NCBI RefSeq assembly: GCF_000315625.1
Contig: NW_005434637.1
Span: 250,313-314,312 of the forward strand
DNA length: 64,000 bases
DNA from: Guillardia theta CCMP2712
Taxonomy: Eukaryota; Cryptophyceae; Pyrenomonadales; Geminigeraceae
Direction: 5' to 3'
Positions 23,817 to 35,525 of the stretch are shown here, piece after piece; positions within the stretch are counted from its first letter, which is position 1; each line of letters opens with the position of its first letter. The notes under the pieces were generated by a model. The model saw only the letters and a program-made list of their open reading frames with translations, was not told where the DNA came from and searched no databases. Both the position numbers and the translations under genes were made by a program.

Positions 23817-24811
23817 AACTGACTGCGCTGATAGAGATGGACTAACTTATGTACATTCAAGCTTCAACGAGTGGGCAAGAAGCTCATCTCGCTTCATCTC
23901 CCGTTCACTTCTCGTTGTCGTGCTCTCTCCACCTTTCTTCTTGCCTGCAGCATTCTCCTTACCTGCTCCCCTCCCGTCTCCTCCCCTCTCCTTTCCTCCC
24001 CTCCCCTCCTCTCTCCTCCCCTCCTCTCCTCTCCTCTCCTCTCCTCTCCTCTCCCCTCTCCTTTCCTCTCCTCTGGCCTCTTCTCATCTCCTCCTCACGC
24101 CTCTCCGCTCTCCGCTCCCCTCTCTCCTCCATTCATCCATATTTTCGCCATCATCGGTTTTCTCCCACTTGCGTCTCCCCCTTCAGATCAGTATTTTACA
24201 CGCCGAACCCGCCTCAAGGTTTTCACGGACTGCCTCGATTCAGCCATGGCGCGAATGCGAACAATGCTGTTTGTGTTGTTGTTGGTTGGGGAACAATGGC
24301 AGAAGGAAGTAGAGGGAATGGGAGGTATATTTACCTCCTCCTTTTCTATCTCCACTCAATCTCCTCTCCCTCCTCTCTTCTTCTCTTCCCTCCTCTCCCT
24401 CCTCTTCTCCAGTCTTTCCATCAGTCCTCTTGCATCCTTTCGTCGTCATATCCTCCTTTCACCTCCTCCGCTGCAGCAGATGCATCACCATGTTCTTTCT
24501 TCATTATCGTCTCGTTCATTCACTCACAATCATCATTCTGCTCGCTTCCTGGTCTTATTCCTTCGCCTCATCGTCTTGACTTAGCCATTTGAGCTCCAGT
24601 TTCTTTCCGATTTGACCATGGCATGTGCCATGAAACGCTGATGGTGACTGAGAAGGGGAAGAAACTAACCAAGGTGCTGCGATACATACATGTGGCTTCT
24701 GTTTGACGCGTAATGTCAGCTGGTGGGCGAAGACTATCAGAGCGCATTGCTCAGCCCAGTCATTCCTCCCGACAGCAGGAAAGGGGAGCAGGAGCAGGAG
24801 CAGGAGCAGGG

Positions 24812-24842
<31 letters not shown>

Positions 24843-24897
24843 TAGGAGCAGGGGCAGGGGCAGGGGCAGGGGCAATGGGCAGGGGCAGGAGCAGGAT

Positions 24898-24934
<37 letters not shown>

Positions 24935-25261
24935 AGACTTTCCTGGAATGATCGTCTCACAGGTCGTACGTCGAGTTCCATGTGCTGAAGAACCCGATGC
25001 CTCAATGCTTCATTGGGTTCGGTGTGTGCAAGGGAAATCACGAGTACAAGGAAGGGTGAGATGGAATGTACTGCCCTTCTGATTGGGGTTGTATCCTTCG
25101 TCTTGAAACTCGCTCATATATGCTGCACTGTCCCATGGCTGTCATAGAAGTATCGTATACTGCTGCACAAGTTCCACTATCCGATGTCATCTTGACTTGA
25201 CCGCTTCATTGCTCTCCCGCTCTTGTTTGACACACATCTCTCCCTTGTTAGGAGATCTGCC
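23817..25261. other. Intergenic region with two microsatellites
   Basis: No supported gene. About 23930-24120 is a long CCTCTCCTCTCC pyrimidine tract and 24780-24935 is a GGAGCAGGAGCAGGAG array. The long plus-strand frames across 23849-24592 are Ser/Pro/Leu translations of the pyrimidine tract. Undetected 5' exons of the SPRY-like gene could lie in the right part. Confidence 0.5.
24780..24935 (+). repeat. GGAGCA hexamer array
   Basis: About 150 bp of GGAGCA/GGGGCA units with few interruptions, intergenic. The reverse-complement array CTCCTG occurs at 11738-11885. Confidence 0.85.
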
Positions 25262-25791
25262 ATGGCGGCTGAAGATGCCTGGATGTTGTCAAGTCACAGG
25301 TACGATGAGCTGGGAAGACAAAGAGAGGAAGCTTACAGCTTGTTGGAAGTGGAAAAGCTTATAGCAACGGGGGAATGAGCAAGCAGTTTCTGCCTGGGAT
25401 AGGAACGAAGCCCTACTGCCCAGGTCAAGACAGTCTGAGAGTACTGGCTGACTCAGCTGACGGATGGATAGGAGAAGAGCACTTGGCTAAAGACAGCGTG
25501 AGGGTGAACGTAGGCGATAGGGTTAGACCCAACTCGTATAGTCTACATGCCTGAACGTTCATCAGCTTGGGCTGCTGGCGGACATGCAGAAACATTCGCT
25601 CTACGTCTACGTCAACGGCGTCTGCCAGGTGAAAGCACAACAGCTCCCCTGCGTTGCTGAGTCGTTTGAAGGGAGAGATGTTCTCTGGGATACCTGACGG
25701 AGTGAGGTTCGTGGTGGACCTTGGGGACGAGGAACAGGAGGTAGAGATCCTTCCAACAGACATGCCGGGAGAAGAACTGTCGGAAGGGTAG
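25262..25791 (+). CDS. Small SPRY-like domain protein
   Basis: Four exons, 25262-25348, 25387-25521, 25566-25628 and 25672-25791, all joined in phase 0 across introns of 38, 44 and 43 nt, give 134 residues. The segment VNVGDRLGLLADMQKHSLYV with YVNGVCQ and GIPDGVRFVVDLGD matches the central strands of SPRY/B30.2 and neuralized-type domains (GD-x-hGLhhD, hhhNG, hP-D), which are protein-binding modules. The N-terminal strands expected upstream are not obvious, so 5' exons before 25262 may be missing (a TTAG acceptor lies directly upstream). It is convergent with CC2D2A, whose stop lies 87 bp away. Confidence 0.6.
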
Positions 25792-25877
25792 AGCGAGGGC
25801 TCTTGTGATGTGACATAGAGGGAGATAGGAGGCAACATTTACAACATTTCATTCTTAAGGTTAAATATTCAACAGAT

Positions 25878-28800
25878 CTAAGGCTTCTTGCGCACAAGAC
25901 AAGCGACCGCAACCCACAACGAGGTGACTCGTCGAGGAAAGACTCTCACGTGGACTGCGATGGCGAACTGAGTGTCTTTCTCGTTGGCCTCTGCGGGTCC
26001 CACACGGTGGATGTTGGAGCTCTCGATCTCGTGGATGATTGGCTCGATGTCCGTGTAAGGACGGTTGATGTAGAACCCGATCACCTCGTTCTGCTGCATG
26101 AAGCCCGACAGCTCAGCCTGCAGGTCCTCCTCAGTGAACGTCCCCTCGTAATTCGCCGCAATCTCCATCCGCTTCAGCACCCCCGAGAGCTTCTTGCTCA
26201 AGTTCGCAGCCTCGATCATCATCCTCCCGTCGTTGGCCCTCAGGGTCTCCAAGTGCCCGCGGATGTACTGCTCCACTTCCTTTCGAACTTCGTCTGCGTA
26301 CGCGTCGTGTTTCTGCAAGGGTTTCCAGTCGATGCTTTCCTGGACGGTGTCCGCATGGAAGTTTTGGATAGGAAACTTGTCGTTGAACAGCGGCCTCCAA
26401 GCTGCAAACAAGTCAGAGGAGAAGAGATCAGACGAGCGATTTTACCTTTCGTGTCGGTCAGGTCGAATGAAGTGTAGCGAATGTCTCTGGTCTGTTGTAT
26501 GTTGCCCCAGATGTTGTGCTGGTCCACCACGAAGTGAATCTCCTTGAGAGTACAGTAAGGGTCCTTGGAGTGATAGACGGATCCTTTCGACGCATTCCAC
26601 AGGTAAATCTTCTCGCTGTCGTTCGGATCGGAGCCTATTGTCATGACATAGATCGTCTCGCCTTCGGGGATCCCATTCCCGAATACCAGGTAGGCGCTTG
26701 CCTCCAACTTTGGGTTGTGTTTGAAAACATGTAAGAAGAAATTACACAGGAGCGAAGCGTGCTCCTCCCAGTCACCCGCCATGATGTCGATGAACTCGGA
26801 TGAGGTACACCAGACATTCAACGAGTCGATGTCGATGTCGTCGCCATGGTCTTCGAGGTGGAAGTCCTCAAGGAACGGAATCAGTGAGACGAACCTGAGC
26901 AGCTGCAGCATCTGCTCATGTACACCCAGCGATTTCTTCACAAGGTCGGGCGGCGGCTCCTGTATGCACAAGAAGCGGGTGCCCAGCACCCAATCACGTT
27001 GCAAGCTGCGCCACAGCGCCTCGAAGTTCCGATCGCGGTTGTATCCCTTGCACTCTAAGATCCAGTTCTTCACCCGCTGGTCCAACTTGGGCTGAGAAGG
27101 AAGCCTTCCTTCCACCTCCCGGTCGAGCGAGCCAGGGATGGACAAGGGCGGATCCAAGGCGATGCAAACCTGCAGGCTAGACTTTCGATTCTCCTTTTCT
27201 TTGTTCTGGCCCTGAGATTCTCCTGCAGCCTCCTCTCCTTCCAGCCTCCCAGCCTTCAAGTTGCGGCGCTCCGCTCGAGTGTAGCCTATGATGTGCGGTG
27301 GTGCATCCAGCTCGAAGGTGCCATCAACCCGACCCTTTGCCGAGGCAATGTAGAGGGTGTTGAAAGGAAAGCTGATTGAGCCCAACCATCGTTTCTCCAC
27401 CTTGCGGAGTTTCCCGTATTCCTTCTCTGACTCGTAGACCTTGGTGTCGAAAACTGTCAAGTACAGCTTGTCTTCGACTTTCATTAGGTTGCTGGGACTC
27501 CAGTTATTGCTCGGCGGCTCGAACTTCAACTTTAACTTAGCGTTCCATGCTGGATTATTCCCTTTGAAGACTGTAGTGGTCTCCACTTGCTTACCAAATC
27601 TTGCCTCGACGACACATTCCAGCGGAGGAGCGATACTCTTCGAATCATTCGTATGCCTGATTGGAAGATTCTGGGCCCGCTGCACTGAAATACTAATGTA
27701 GCATTGTGACGGCGTTGCGATAGTGGCTGGCAGCTGTCCAACCTGCGGTCTCAATGCGCTCCTCTTACGCAACAAGTTTGTGATGCCGGCAAGAATGTCT
27801 GGAACTCCAAAGTGTGGCAGTCTCGGCTGATGTACCACATCCTCATGCCTGTAAACTCTTCGCAGTCTTTGTCCTTGTCGGGCCTTTGCCTTGGACACCT
27901 GCTCTTGTACTTTCTCCTTGAATCTCATGATACGCTGAACCTTCTTTCGCTCTGACATCTTTTGGTCTGAATCTTCTGTTTGAGGAAACTCCAGGACATA
28001 GATCTTGTCGATAATGTCATCATCTGGAATATCACTCTCGAGCAGTGGAATACTAACAGCTGATAATTGATTCTGCCTGGTCATCAGCAGCTTGTGTCGA
28101 ACATTTGCTGGGCGTTTGATGAACTGTTCACCCACCCATCGATGAGAATGTACGCTATGCTCTTGCAGTCGAAGGTCAGGTAGCATGTTGTCGCCGACGT
28201 AGGTACTGTTAATCCAGCCATCAAATCTCACAGTGTGATTCGATTCCGTTTCCTTGCTTGCACTCAACAACTCTAACAAATTTCTGTTTCTGGGATCATT
28301 CGGATCCAATTCATTTGCTTCGACAAGCCGCTTCAACTTATTTACAGAAATCAACCCCTTTGCTTTCTTGGTCACATCACTCCTAGACCGTCTATTCAAT
28401 CTGTTTGTTTCAAGAAGATTGTCTGACTCAATGTCTATCTTGACAGAATCTTCATCTGCATTGGAATCGAACTTTGAGACCCTGATGAAAACTTCTCCTG
28501 CATTGTAATGAAGTCCTGAGGGTCTGACAACGCGAGGCTCATTGATCTTCGTGGTCTGAGGCTCAATTTCAACACACCACGGTCTCTCTGACGGCACGGT
28601 AGCTTGAAACGTCAATGACAAGGAATTAGCATCATCAAAATCTTCTGCAACTGGAAGAAAGACTGAAGCAAATTCGGAAACATTAGAAAATGTCCTTACA
28701 CGTTCTAGGAATCCAGAATCCTCCAAAACGTGTATTGTCACCTCTGGCCTTTTGCTTGACATCAGTAGTCTTATTGTCTCAATAGTTGCTGTCTTCAGTG

Positions 28801-30928
28801 TGAAGTCATTTGCAACTTTAAATTCTATATCACGAATATTCCCTTCATCGTCCTTCAACCAATTTCCGTTGACTGATAGTCTCACGATTATTTTGAGGTC
28901 CTTTAGTTTCTTCCTTCTCATAGCCTCTGATTTACCACTCGAAGTTTGTGGCAAAGCATCAGTCTCAGTCTTTGCTGCTGTGTAAGTCAGAACAGGAAGG
29001 TAAATGGGGTCGCCAGGAGAGCGTTTGGTTCGCTCCTGTCGATCACGAATCGCCTTCTTGGCCGCCTCTACGTCAAATTTTTCCGTACCCTTGTCTTCTT
29101 TTGCACGCAAAGTTTCTAGCATATTCTTGTACGCAGATAATTCATCCCGCTCTAACTTCAATTGCGATTGCAACCTCAAAAGAAACTTCTTGTCTTGAGC
29201 ATTCGACTTCATCGCTGGCAGTTGAACATTATCGTCGTCGTCGTCTTCATCGTCGAGATCTTCATCTTCATTGGGTCTCTCGGCCATCAAAAGCTGAGCC
29301 TCCTTTTCCTCGAATTCTTTGATCTTTTTCTCCATGGTCTTTACTTTGTTCTCAAGCGTTTTGCAATCCTTTTCGTGCTTCGTTCTTTGCAGTGCCTGTG
29401 TGTGCTCATGTTGCCTCCTCATTTCTGATAGCTCTGCCTCCAATTCCTCTTCTCTCTCTTCTTCGTCTTTTCGCTTGTCCATCAACTGCTTCTTGAACTT
29501 CAGCGAACATTTGGTGTTGGTAAAACCCTGTGCTTGGCGAGTTTTCTTGACTTCGTCCCAAATCTGAATCATACGACTTACTATTTTCAGGTCTTCAAGC
29601 TCCTCAGATGATTTCTGTATTCGAAGCCTACTGAGCTCCTCATGCAACCATGGCTCTTTCTGTACACTATCAAAAACATCCCCATCCGAATTGTTTTTGT
29701 CGACCGATTCTTTCACATCCTCCTTTCCTTTATCACGCCTACCTTTCCTCACTGAGAGTCCCTTGATGTTGTTGGCATCCAGTGCTTTCTCTTTCATAAT
29801 TGTTTCCAACGCCGCCTTTGCAGACGAAATCTTTTGGGAATAGAAATCCACCCATTTCATTTCTGTCCTATACTGATATTTCCGCCATAGACTCTCAAGC
29901 TCAGCGACGAGATAGTCCTCTTTGGAGAACAGGTGATGATCCTTCAAGGTCAGGGATGAGAATTCTATCTCGAGAACAGTAGGATGCTCTCTGGATCCAA
30001 AAACGGCTTCCATGTTCTGAACAGGAACCACCATGTCATACTGCAAATACATCGCTGATGGATCATATCTCATTGTTGGTCTACAGCGACGGATCTCCAA
30101 GGGATCGAACGGTGTGACAAAAATTTCCTCACGGGGAGGAAAACGAATCGCAGACAATTTGTCATGATCATCTTTTTCTTGGCTATCATCGGCAGCCTTA
30201 ACACCATCCTTTGCGGCCATGCTTTGCTGCATCCGAATTCTCCGCACAGCACGTTCAACATTTGCAGAAAGGATTTCTTTCTCGTGAGCTACATAGAGAC
30301 CTTGCCTTCGCATGTCATTCCTGGCTTTTTCCAGAATGTTCTCGCCCCTCCCTGCAAGAGAGAAAAGAACCTCTTTTTCTTGTTGAATCCTCTTTGACAC
30401 AGGAACCCATGGAATATGTTCAGGATGGCCAGCAAAAGCGGACGTGTAAGAGAAGGGAGTCTCCAGGCTTGATTCTCTGCTGTCAAATCGTGTACGCCTT
30501 CTCGAAGTTTTGCGGTGCAAGACTGAATCCTTGTTTTCATCTGCTTCCACACTTCTACCGTCATCGTTTTCTGCTTCATCTTCGGCTTTTGATATCTCGT
30601 CATCTTTCTTATCTTGCTCGGCTTTCGCTTCTTTCGCAAGCTTCAGCTGTTCCAGACGCTTACGACGTTCTTCTCTCGCACGCTTGCTTTCATCAGCAGA
30701 TGCAGCAACACTGGGCTTACTCTGACTTTGATCTTCGTCAGAAGAATCGTCTCCAGCAAACCTGTTTCTGCCTCTGGTCTTTCTGGTGAATCCTACACCT
30801 GCCCCTGCCCCCTTTTCCTGCTCTATTTCAGTGTCAGCAGGTTTCGGTTTGGGGCTCGGGGTCTCAGCCTTAGTGTCGCTGTCATCGGAATCATTTTCCT
30901 GCTTCCGATTCACCCTTCTTCGCGGCAT
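25878..30928 (-). CDS. CC2D2A: CC2D2A homologue, ciliary transition-zone protein
   Basis: Exon 1 is 30928-26446 and exon 2 is 26401-25878; the 44-nt intron (AAAG/GTAAAA to TTTGCAG/CT) is phase 1 and the protein is 1668 residues. I start at MPRRRVNRKQ (30928), because the open frame further upstream lacks an ATG. The order matches CC2D2A: acidic/basic disordered N-terminus, coiled coil (EEEREEELEAELSEMRRQ), a large central region, a C2 domain (QCYISISVQRAQNLPIRH, NPAWNAKLKLKF), then the degenerate transglutaminase-like domain (HASLLCNFFLHVFKHNP, LVFGNGIPEGETIYVMTIG, IYLWNASKGSVYHSKDPYC). CC2D2A belongs to the MKS module at the base of cilia and gates protein entry; human mutations cause Joubert and Meckel syndromes. 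Near-intronless structure is notable here. Confidence 0.9.
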
Positions 30929-31533
30929 CTCACAATCTTTCAGATCAATCACGCAAACATCCTGGTACTGGTCAGATCAATGGTAGTGGAGTGATCATGC
31001 AATTGTATCAGTAGAATGTAGTTGTTTGCACTTGTCGCGAGCTTGAACTTATCGAAAATTGCCGTCTAACCAATTTTCACCCTTACGAATAAAACAAGAG
31101 GAGAAGGGTCAGGCTGCAAGGGATGCAGCCACAAGTCTCATGGGAAGAGCTCAAACGTGTCAAGATTTGTTGCAAGAGGGGAGGAGGAGGGAGAGGAGGA
31201 GGGAGATAGAAAGGAAGGGGATGACGCTGCTGCTTCCCACAATCGGGGGCGCCATGAAGGGCGACAAATTCCCGCGCAAAGGCGGTTGGAATAACCCCTG
31301 GAATTAACTATAGGAGGTAGGGGTGGTGATTTCAACAAGGGGTGGAGCATCGTCAGGTGGGTGAAAAAATCGTTTCACAGGGGTACTTTTGAACGGATAA
31401 AGTAGGGTAGTTGAAATGGTTGTGGTGGGAACCCGAAGGGTGGTCGCCAGTACAGAACTACTGTAGGGTGGTGCTGGAGCAGGGGGGGTGGGTAGTGAAT
31501 TGGTATGAGGAGGGACGAGGTCATTATCCCGGC
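30929..31533. other. Intergenic region with G-rich tract
   Basis: Upstream of CC2D2A. About 31310-31510 is dense in GGGGTGG, GTGGGTAG and GTAGGG words, one of several G-rich tracts in the window. No supported gene; a weak plus-strand coding trace occurs near its right end. Confidence 0.5.
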
Positions 31534-32497
31534 ATGGCTCCTCCTGGGATGGCGCCGATGCGGCCTGGTAGGTCGAGAGTGATGCAGATGTCCCCATGAC
31601 CCTCTCAATCCTCATCATACATGCTACTTTCAACTTTTCTGCTCTCCACGCTGCTTCCTTCTCACTTGCTAACTACCGCAAGCTCTGTTCTCCGCGAATT
31701 CTCCCCCACCAGTCGCTCTTATGCTGTTCTTGTCCCAACGGTCATCGTGATCGTGATGCCCCCTCTATCTGACATTATCGTTCTCATCGCTCCATGAATG
31801 CTCGCTTTCCTGCAGGCACAGTTCTTCCAGGTCATGTGCCGGGGAGGATTCCAATCCCTCCCAACGTAGCCGGTGATCTCGTCTTTGCTGCCCATCCCCT
31901 AGCATGAGCGAGCGCGTGATCGGCAGGCGCAGCGGTCGCACAAGTCGAGCCAGACATGATGACAGAGCTTGCTGAAGCTGAGAACAAAGTGATTGCGGTC
32001 ATGAACACAGCCATCACCGTCATCAAGGCCATGAAAGCTAAGATGTCGGCAAAAGTTGGTGCACCGGTTGCGGACGATGCGGACATAGACAAGCTGACAA
32101 GAGAATATGTTGCCTCTGTTGAGGTATGGCAAGCTCAAAAATCTTCCCAGGAGATTTACTCTTGTCTGACAGAGGATTCAAGACATTCTGCAAGGAATGC
32201 TCATGGGTAGCCATGAGAGGCTGTCGTACAGGCCATACAATCGGACATCTTACGGTCATCTCCTCGACCTCTCGATCACAGCGGACGAGGTGAGCTGTGT
32301 TGTGGTGGCCTCTTGTCACTCTGATCGTAAGGTAGGTGGCGCATGTTCACAAGCAGCTCGCAGAACTCAAAGACCTGCTGGAGGCTTCAGCTTTGAAGCC
32401 TGATAGCAAGCCAGTGGAGGACGGTTCTGCCAGTTGCTCTCTCCCTTGCTCCACGCTCACATTTGTTGCAGTATCGGCTGTCGTCAATTTGGATTAG
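31534..32497 (+). CDS. Unknown small protein, Pro/Met-rich then helical
   Basis: Exonic pieces can be joined: MAPPGMAPMRPG (31534, donor GTAGGTC at about 31570), GTVLPGHVPGRIPIPPNVA (from about 31817 after TCCTGCAG), then AVAQVEPDMMTELAEAENKV through DDADIDKLTREYVASVE (about 31941-32122), and finally VHKQLAELKDLLEASALKPD (about 32350). The middle join (GCCG/GTGATC to GCGCAG/CG) is in phase. The protein is proline-rich at the front and helical behind, like small subunits of large complexes, but I do not recognise it. The stop at 32495-32497 and the last join are tentative. Confidence 0.4.
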
Positions 32498-32669
32498 AGT
32501 GGTTCGATGTCTCGGAATGTGTTTTTGGCCTTCGTCATGATCATTCAAGGCACGTCTTTGTAGATATGAGATGCTTCATGTTGCACATGGAGCGATAATT
32601 ACGAATTCATTTCGTTCTTGACGTTAAGAGGTGGAAGGAGAGATGGTACAATGAATAAAGTTGCAAACG

Positions 32670-35515
32670 TTACACAGAGCTGTTGATCTTGTTGTAGCCT
32701 TGCCTGACAGCCCGCCTTTGGTAAAGATGAAGACTGATCATTCCTAGCAGGATCATAAAGCAGAAGCTCAGGCTCCCTGCCATACCGGCTCCACTCCACA
32801 CTCCTCGTTCCGAAGATGAGACCTGCATGCGCTCCATGGCTCTAAGTTTCGACCTGCTGGCTCGTGCTGCTGCTGGGGCCTGTAGAGATCCTTGCTTCTT
32901 CCCATAGATAACCAGATACGAGCGCATGCGGATCTCAGCCGGAAAGCCTTGGTCGACACAATCGTCACCGACGCATGCAGCAGGATCGTACTGGCTGTTG
33001 TTGAAGAGGCCGGAGTATGTGATGATAGCCTGGAGCCCTGGCTTCACTGACGACGTCACATCCACCACCCACGGGCTGACTGCACTGCCTGGACACCAAC
33101 CAGCCCTTCCAAACTGCCAAGTGCCATACTGGTTGGGAGTGACGCCCTCTGAAACTTTCCTAGCACATCCCATCTCGCTCCCTGCCCCGTCCAGCGATGT
33201 CTCGTACACGTGCTCATCACTTGACGCGTACGTTTCACCGTCGATCTCCACTCCTTGTCGCAGGCTGAATCGATGCTGAGTGACGCAAAACTCAGCACAG
33301 TTCTCGTTGTCCTCTCCCCATCCATGACCAGTGATGACCGAGTGAATTTCTGCTCGGCTGGTCAGGTAAGGGATGTCAATGTTCATGGGTCGATGCCTTG
33401 AGTTGTACTCTTGATCAAAAATTCCTCCATGGAACAGAGGAATCGACAGGAGGGGCTGCTCATGGATCCCTGAAGACGAAAAGACAAAACGAACGTCTGC
33501 AAGGTACTTCTGCTGCGACCAGTAAGGCTGCTTCAGAAGGAAATAATGCCTCCCGCCACCCATTAGAAGGGGGAGAGTCGCTGTAGCATCGATCATCCAC
33601 TTGCCGGGGCGGGAGTAGGGGGTCACGAACCTCCCCATCTCGAAATCACAGGACCCAACTGAGGTTGCCTTGCCCCACGAGGTCTGAGATAGAGTCTTTT
33701 CATTGGCCTTGCACAACAAGAGTTGGACCACGTAATCCCATTCCCCGCAGTCCTTGTCGGCGCCCCCTGGGCAATCTAGCGAAGCGTACACTTCAAGTTT
33801 GTCAAAATCCTTCATCGTTGCCTCATCCGGTAACTCGACAACACTGTAAAGCCCGCTGCCGCCACTGAAAAGAATTCCACTTTCCTTCTGTTTCGACTGC
33901 TCCAACACTGGAACTATGAGGGCATTCGGTTGAGACAGCTTTTGTTCCAGATTTCGCTCATACGCGTAATATTCCCCTTCAAGAGCAAGAAACGTGAGTG
34001 CAAAACTCTCCTCAGCTCCTCTTGGAGGAATCTGCCCAATTTCCCGCAGACGTGAAAAGTGATCCAATCCAACAAAGTGCTGAATCGCATTTTTCAGGGA
34101 GAAACGGTTTGTTACTGTGACTCTCTTCTTCAGCAAATTCAGAACCTGGAATTACGATTAGCCCGCAAACATCTCCAAAGATAGAAGGGAGACAACCTCC
34201 CCTCCGGCTTCATGGCTCATCATCACAGCTGGTATCTTCAATCCTGCGCTTTTACAGGGATCGGGCGAGCCGCATGAGAGCGAGACCATATCGCTGCGTG
34301 GTAAAGTGAGCAGGACGTCCTCTATCAGTCTTGCCTTACCCGTCCTCCGAATTCACGATTACCACGGCACTTGCACCATGATTTTGAGCCAGCCGAACCT
34401 TCTCGAAGAAGGCGCATTTTCCTCTCCTGACAACAGCGATCTTTCCTGCACTCAAGGTGTAAAGCTTCCAAATCCTCCATCTCTTCCCACCTTGGACACT
34501 TTCTTGCGGGTTGTCAGAGTCATCGCATGCCAGCCCTCCCCAGTTGGCAAACTGCATTTCCAGAAAAATATTCTGAGTCAGCTCCACCATTTTGTACCAG
34601 TCTGTAGATTAAACCTCTAGTGGATCTGTCTGCTCTTGCAGCAACTCTCGAATGCTAGGAAGCCAACCTGTGACAGTTCTCAGACCTTTCACAGAAAATG
34701 GTCGACAGGGATGAAATGAGACAGCTGACCTGTATCGCCCTTGGCCTCCACTTTCTTGGTATGCAATTTACCGTTCTCGGACCAAGAGATCTGCATCAAA
34801 GGTTCCTCCCCGCCCCACTCATTCACTGCCTGAAAGACGAGGTTGTCGTAATATTGCTTCTGGCAAATCTCTCTTTTGAGATGGCACCGCGGCTGGATCG
34901 CCTCCGTCATGAAGTGGAGTTGACCCTTCACTTCCTCGTACCCCGACGTTCTCTGCATCTGTTCCTGTATGGTCTGCAACTTGTCCATGCTGTCAGCTTG
35001 TGCACCGAAAACAAAATGTGTCTGCTGAGGAACAGCCCTGACAAGCACAACGATCAGACAACGATCCTGCCGGTCCATGAGCAAGTCTTCAATCACCTGA
35101 AGAATGAGCCGAACGAAGAAGCCTCAAGCAAATCATCCAGGTTTTGGTCGTCGGACACGATAAGGAAGATATAGGCCCTTTTCTCTCCCGGCTGGACCCG
35201 CAACATTCCATTCTTTGTCTTGATATCGAAGGGGGCACAATGACTGAGCGGGAGAGGAAGCTGGTGGTCCATGTTCGAGCTCGGAACCTCCGGGGATTCA
35301 GCTACCTCGTCCATACCGTCCAGCATGTGTGCACTTCTCCCTTTTCGAGCTGCCCGTCGCTCTAACCAGCGACTGGCCAACAGAGGACGAAGCTGCTCCC
35401 TCCTCCTCATTCTTGCTGCCATTGTCTCAGCATGAGAATAGCGAACTCGCTCCGCCGCTGCCTCTGCCGCCATGTTCACCAAGAGGAAGAAGAGAAGCTG
35501 CATGCAGAGCTGCAT
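32670..35515 (-). CDS. PA-domain/PNGase F-type membrane protein
   Basis: Six exons: 35515-35159, 35096-34730, 34667-34615, 34572-34340, 34293-34197 and 34145-32670 (introns 62, 62, 42, 46 and 51 nt), in frame for 860 residues. It starts with a signal peptide (MQLCMQLLFFLLVNMAAEAA). A protease-associated domain follows (KIAVVRRGKCAFFEKVRLAQ, ASAVVIVNSEDG, LKIPAVMMSHE), split over three exons. The C-terminal half resembles PNGase F: LDCPGGADKDCGEWDYVVQL, HGWGEDNENCAEFCVTQH, GTWQFGRAGWCPGSAVSP. A membrane helix (GSLSFCFMILLGMISLHLY) and short cytosolic tail finish it. PNGase F cleaves N-glycans from asparagine; here that would occur in the lumen or outside the cell. Substrate and activity are inferred. 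It is divergent from the PDZ gene, with start codons almost touching. Confidence 0.8.
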
Positions 35516-35525
35516 GGCGGAGCAG

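Noticed and set aside
23849-24592. Two overlapping plus-strand frames of about 240 codons
   Set aside because: They are translations of a CCTCTCC pyrimidine tract with no domain, and both frames are open only because the tract lacks stops.
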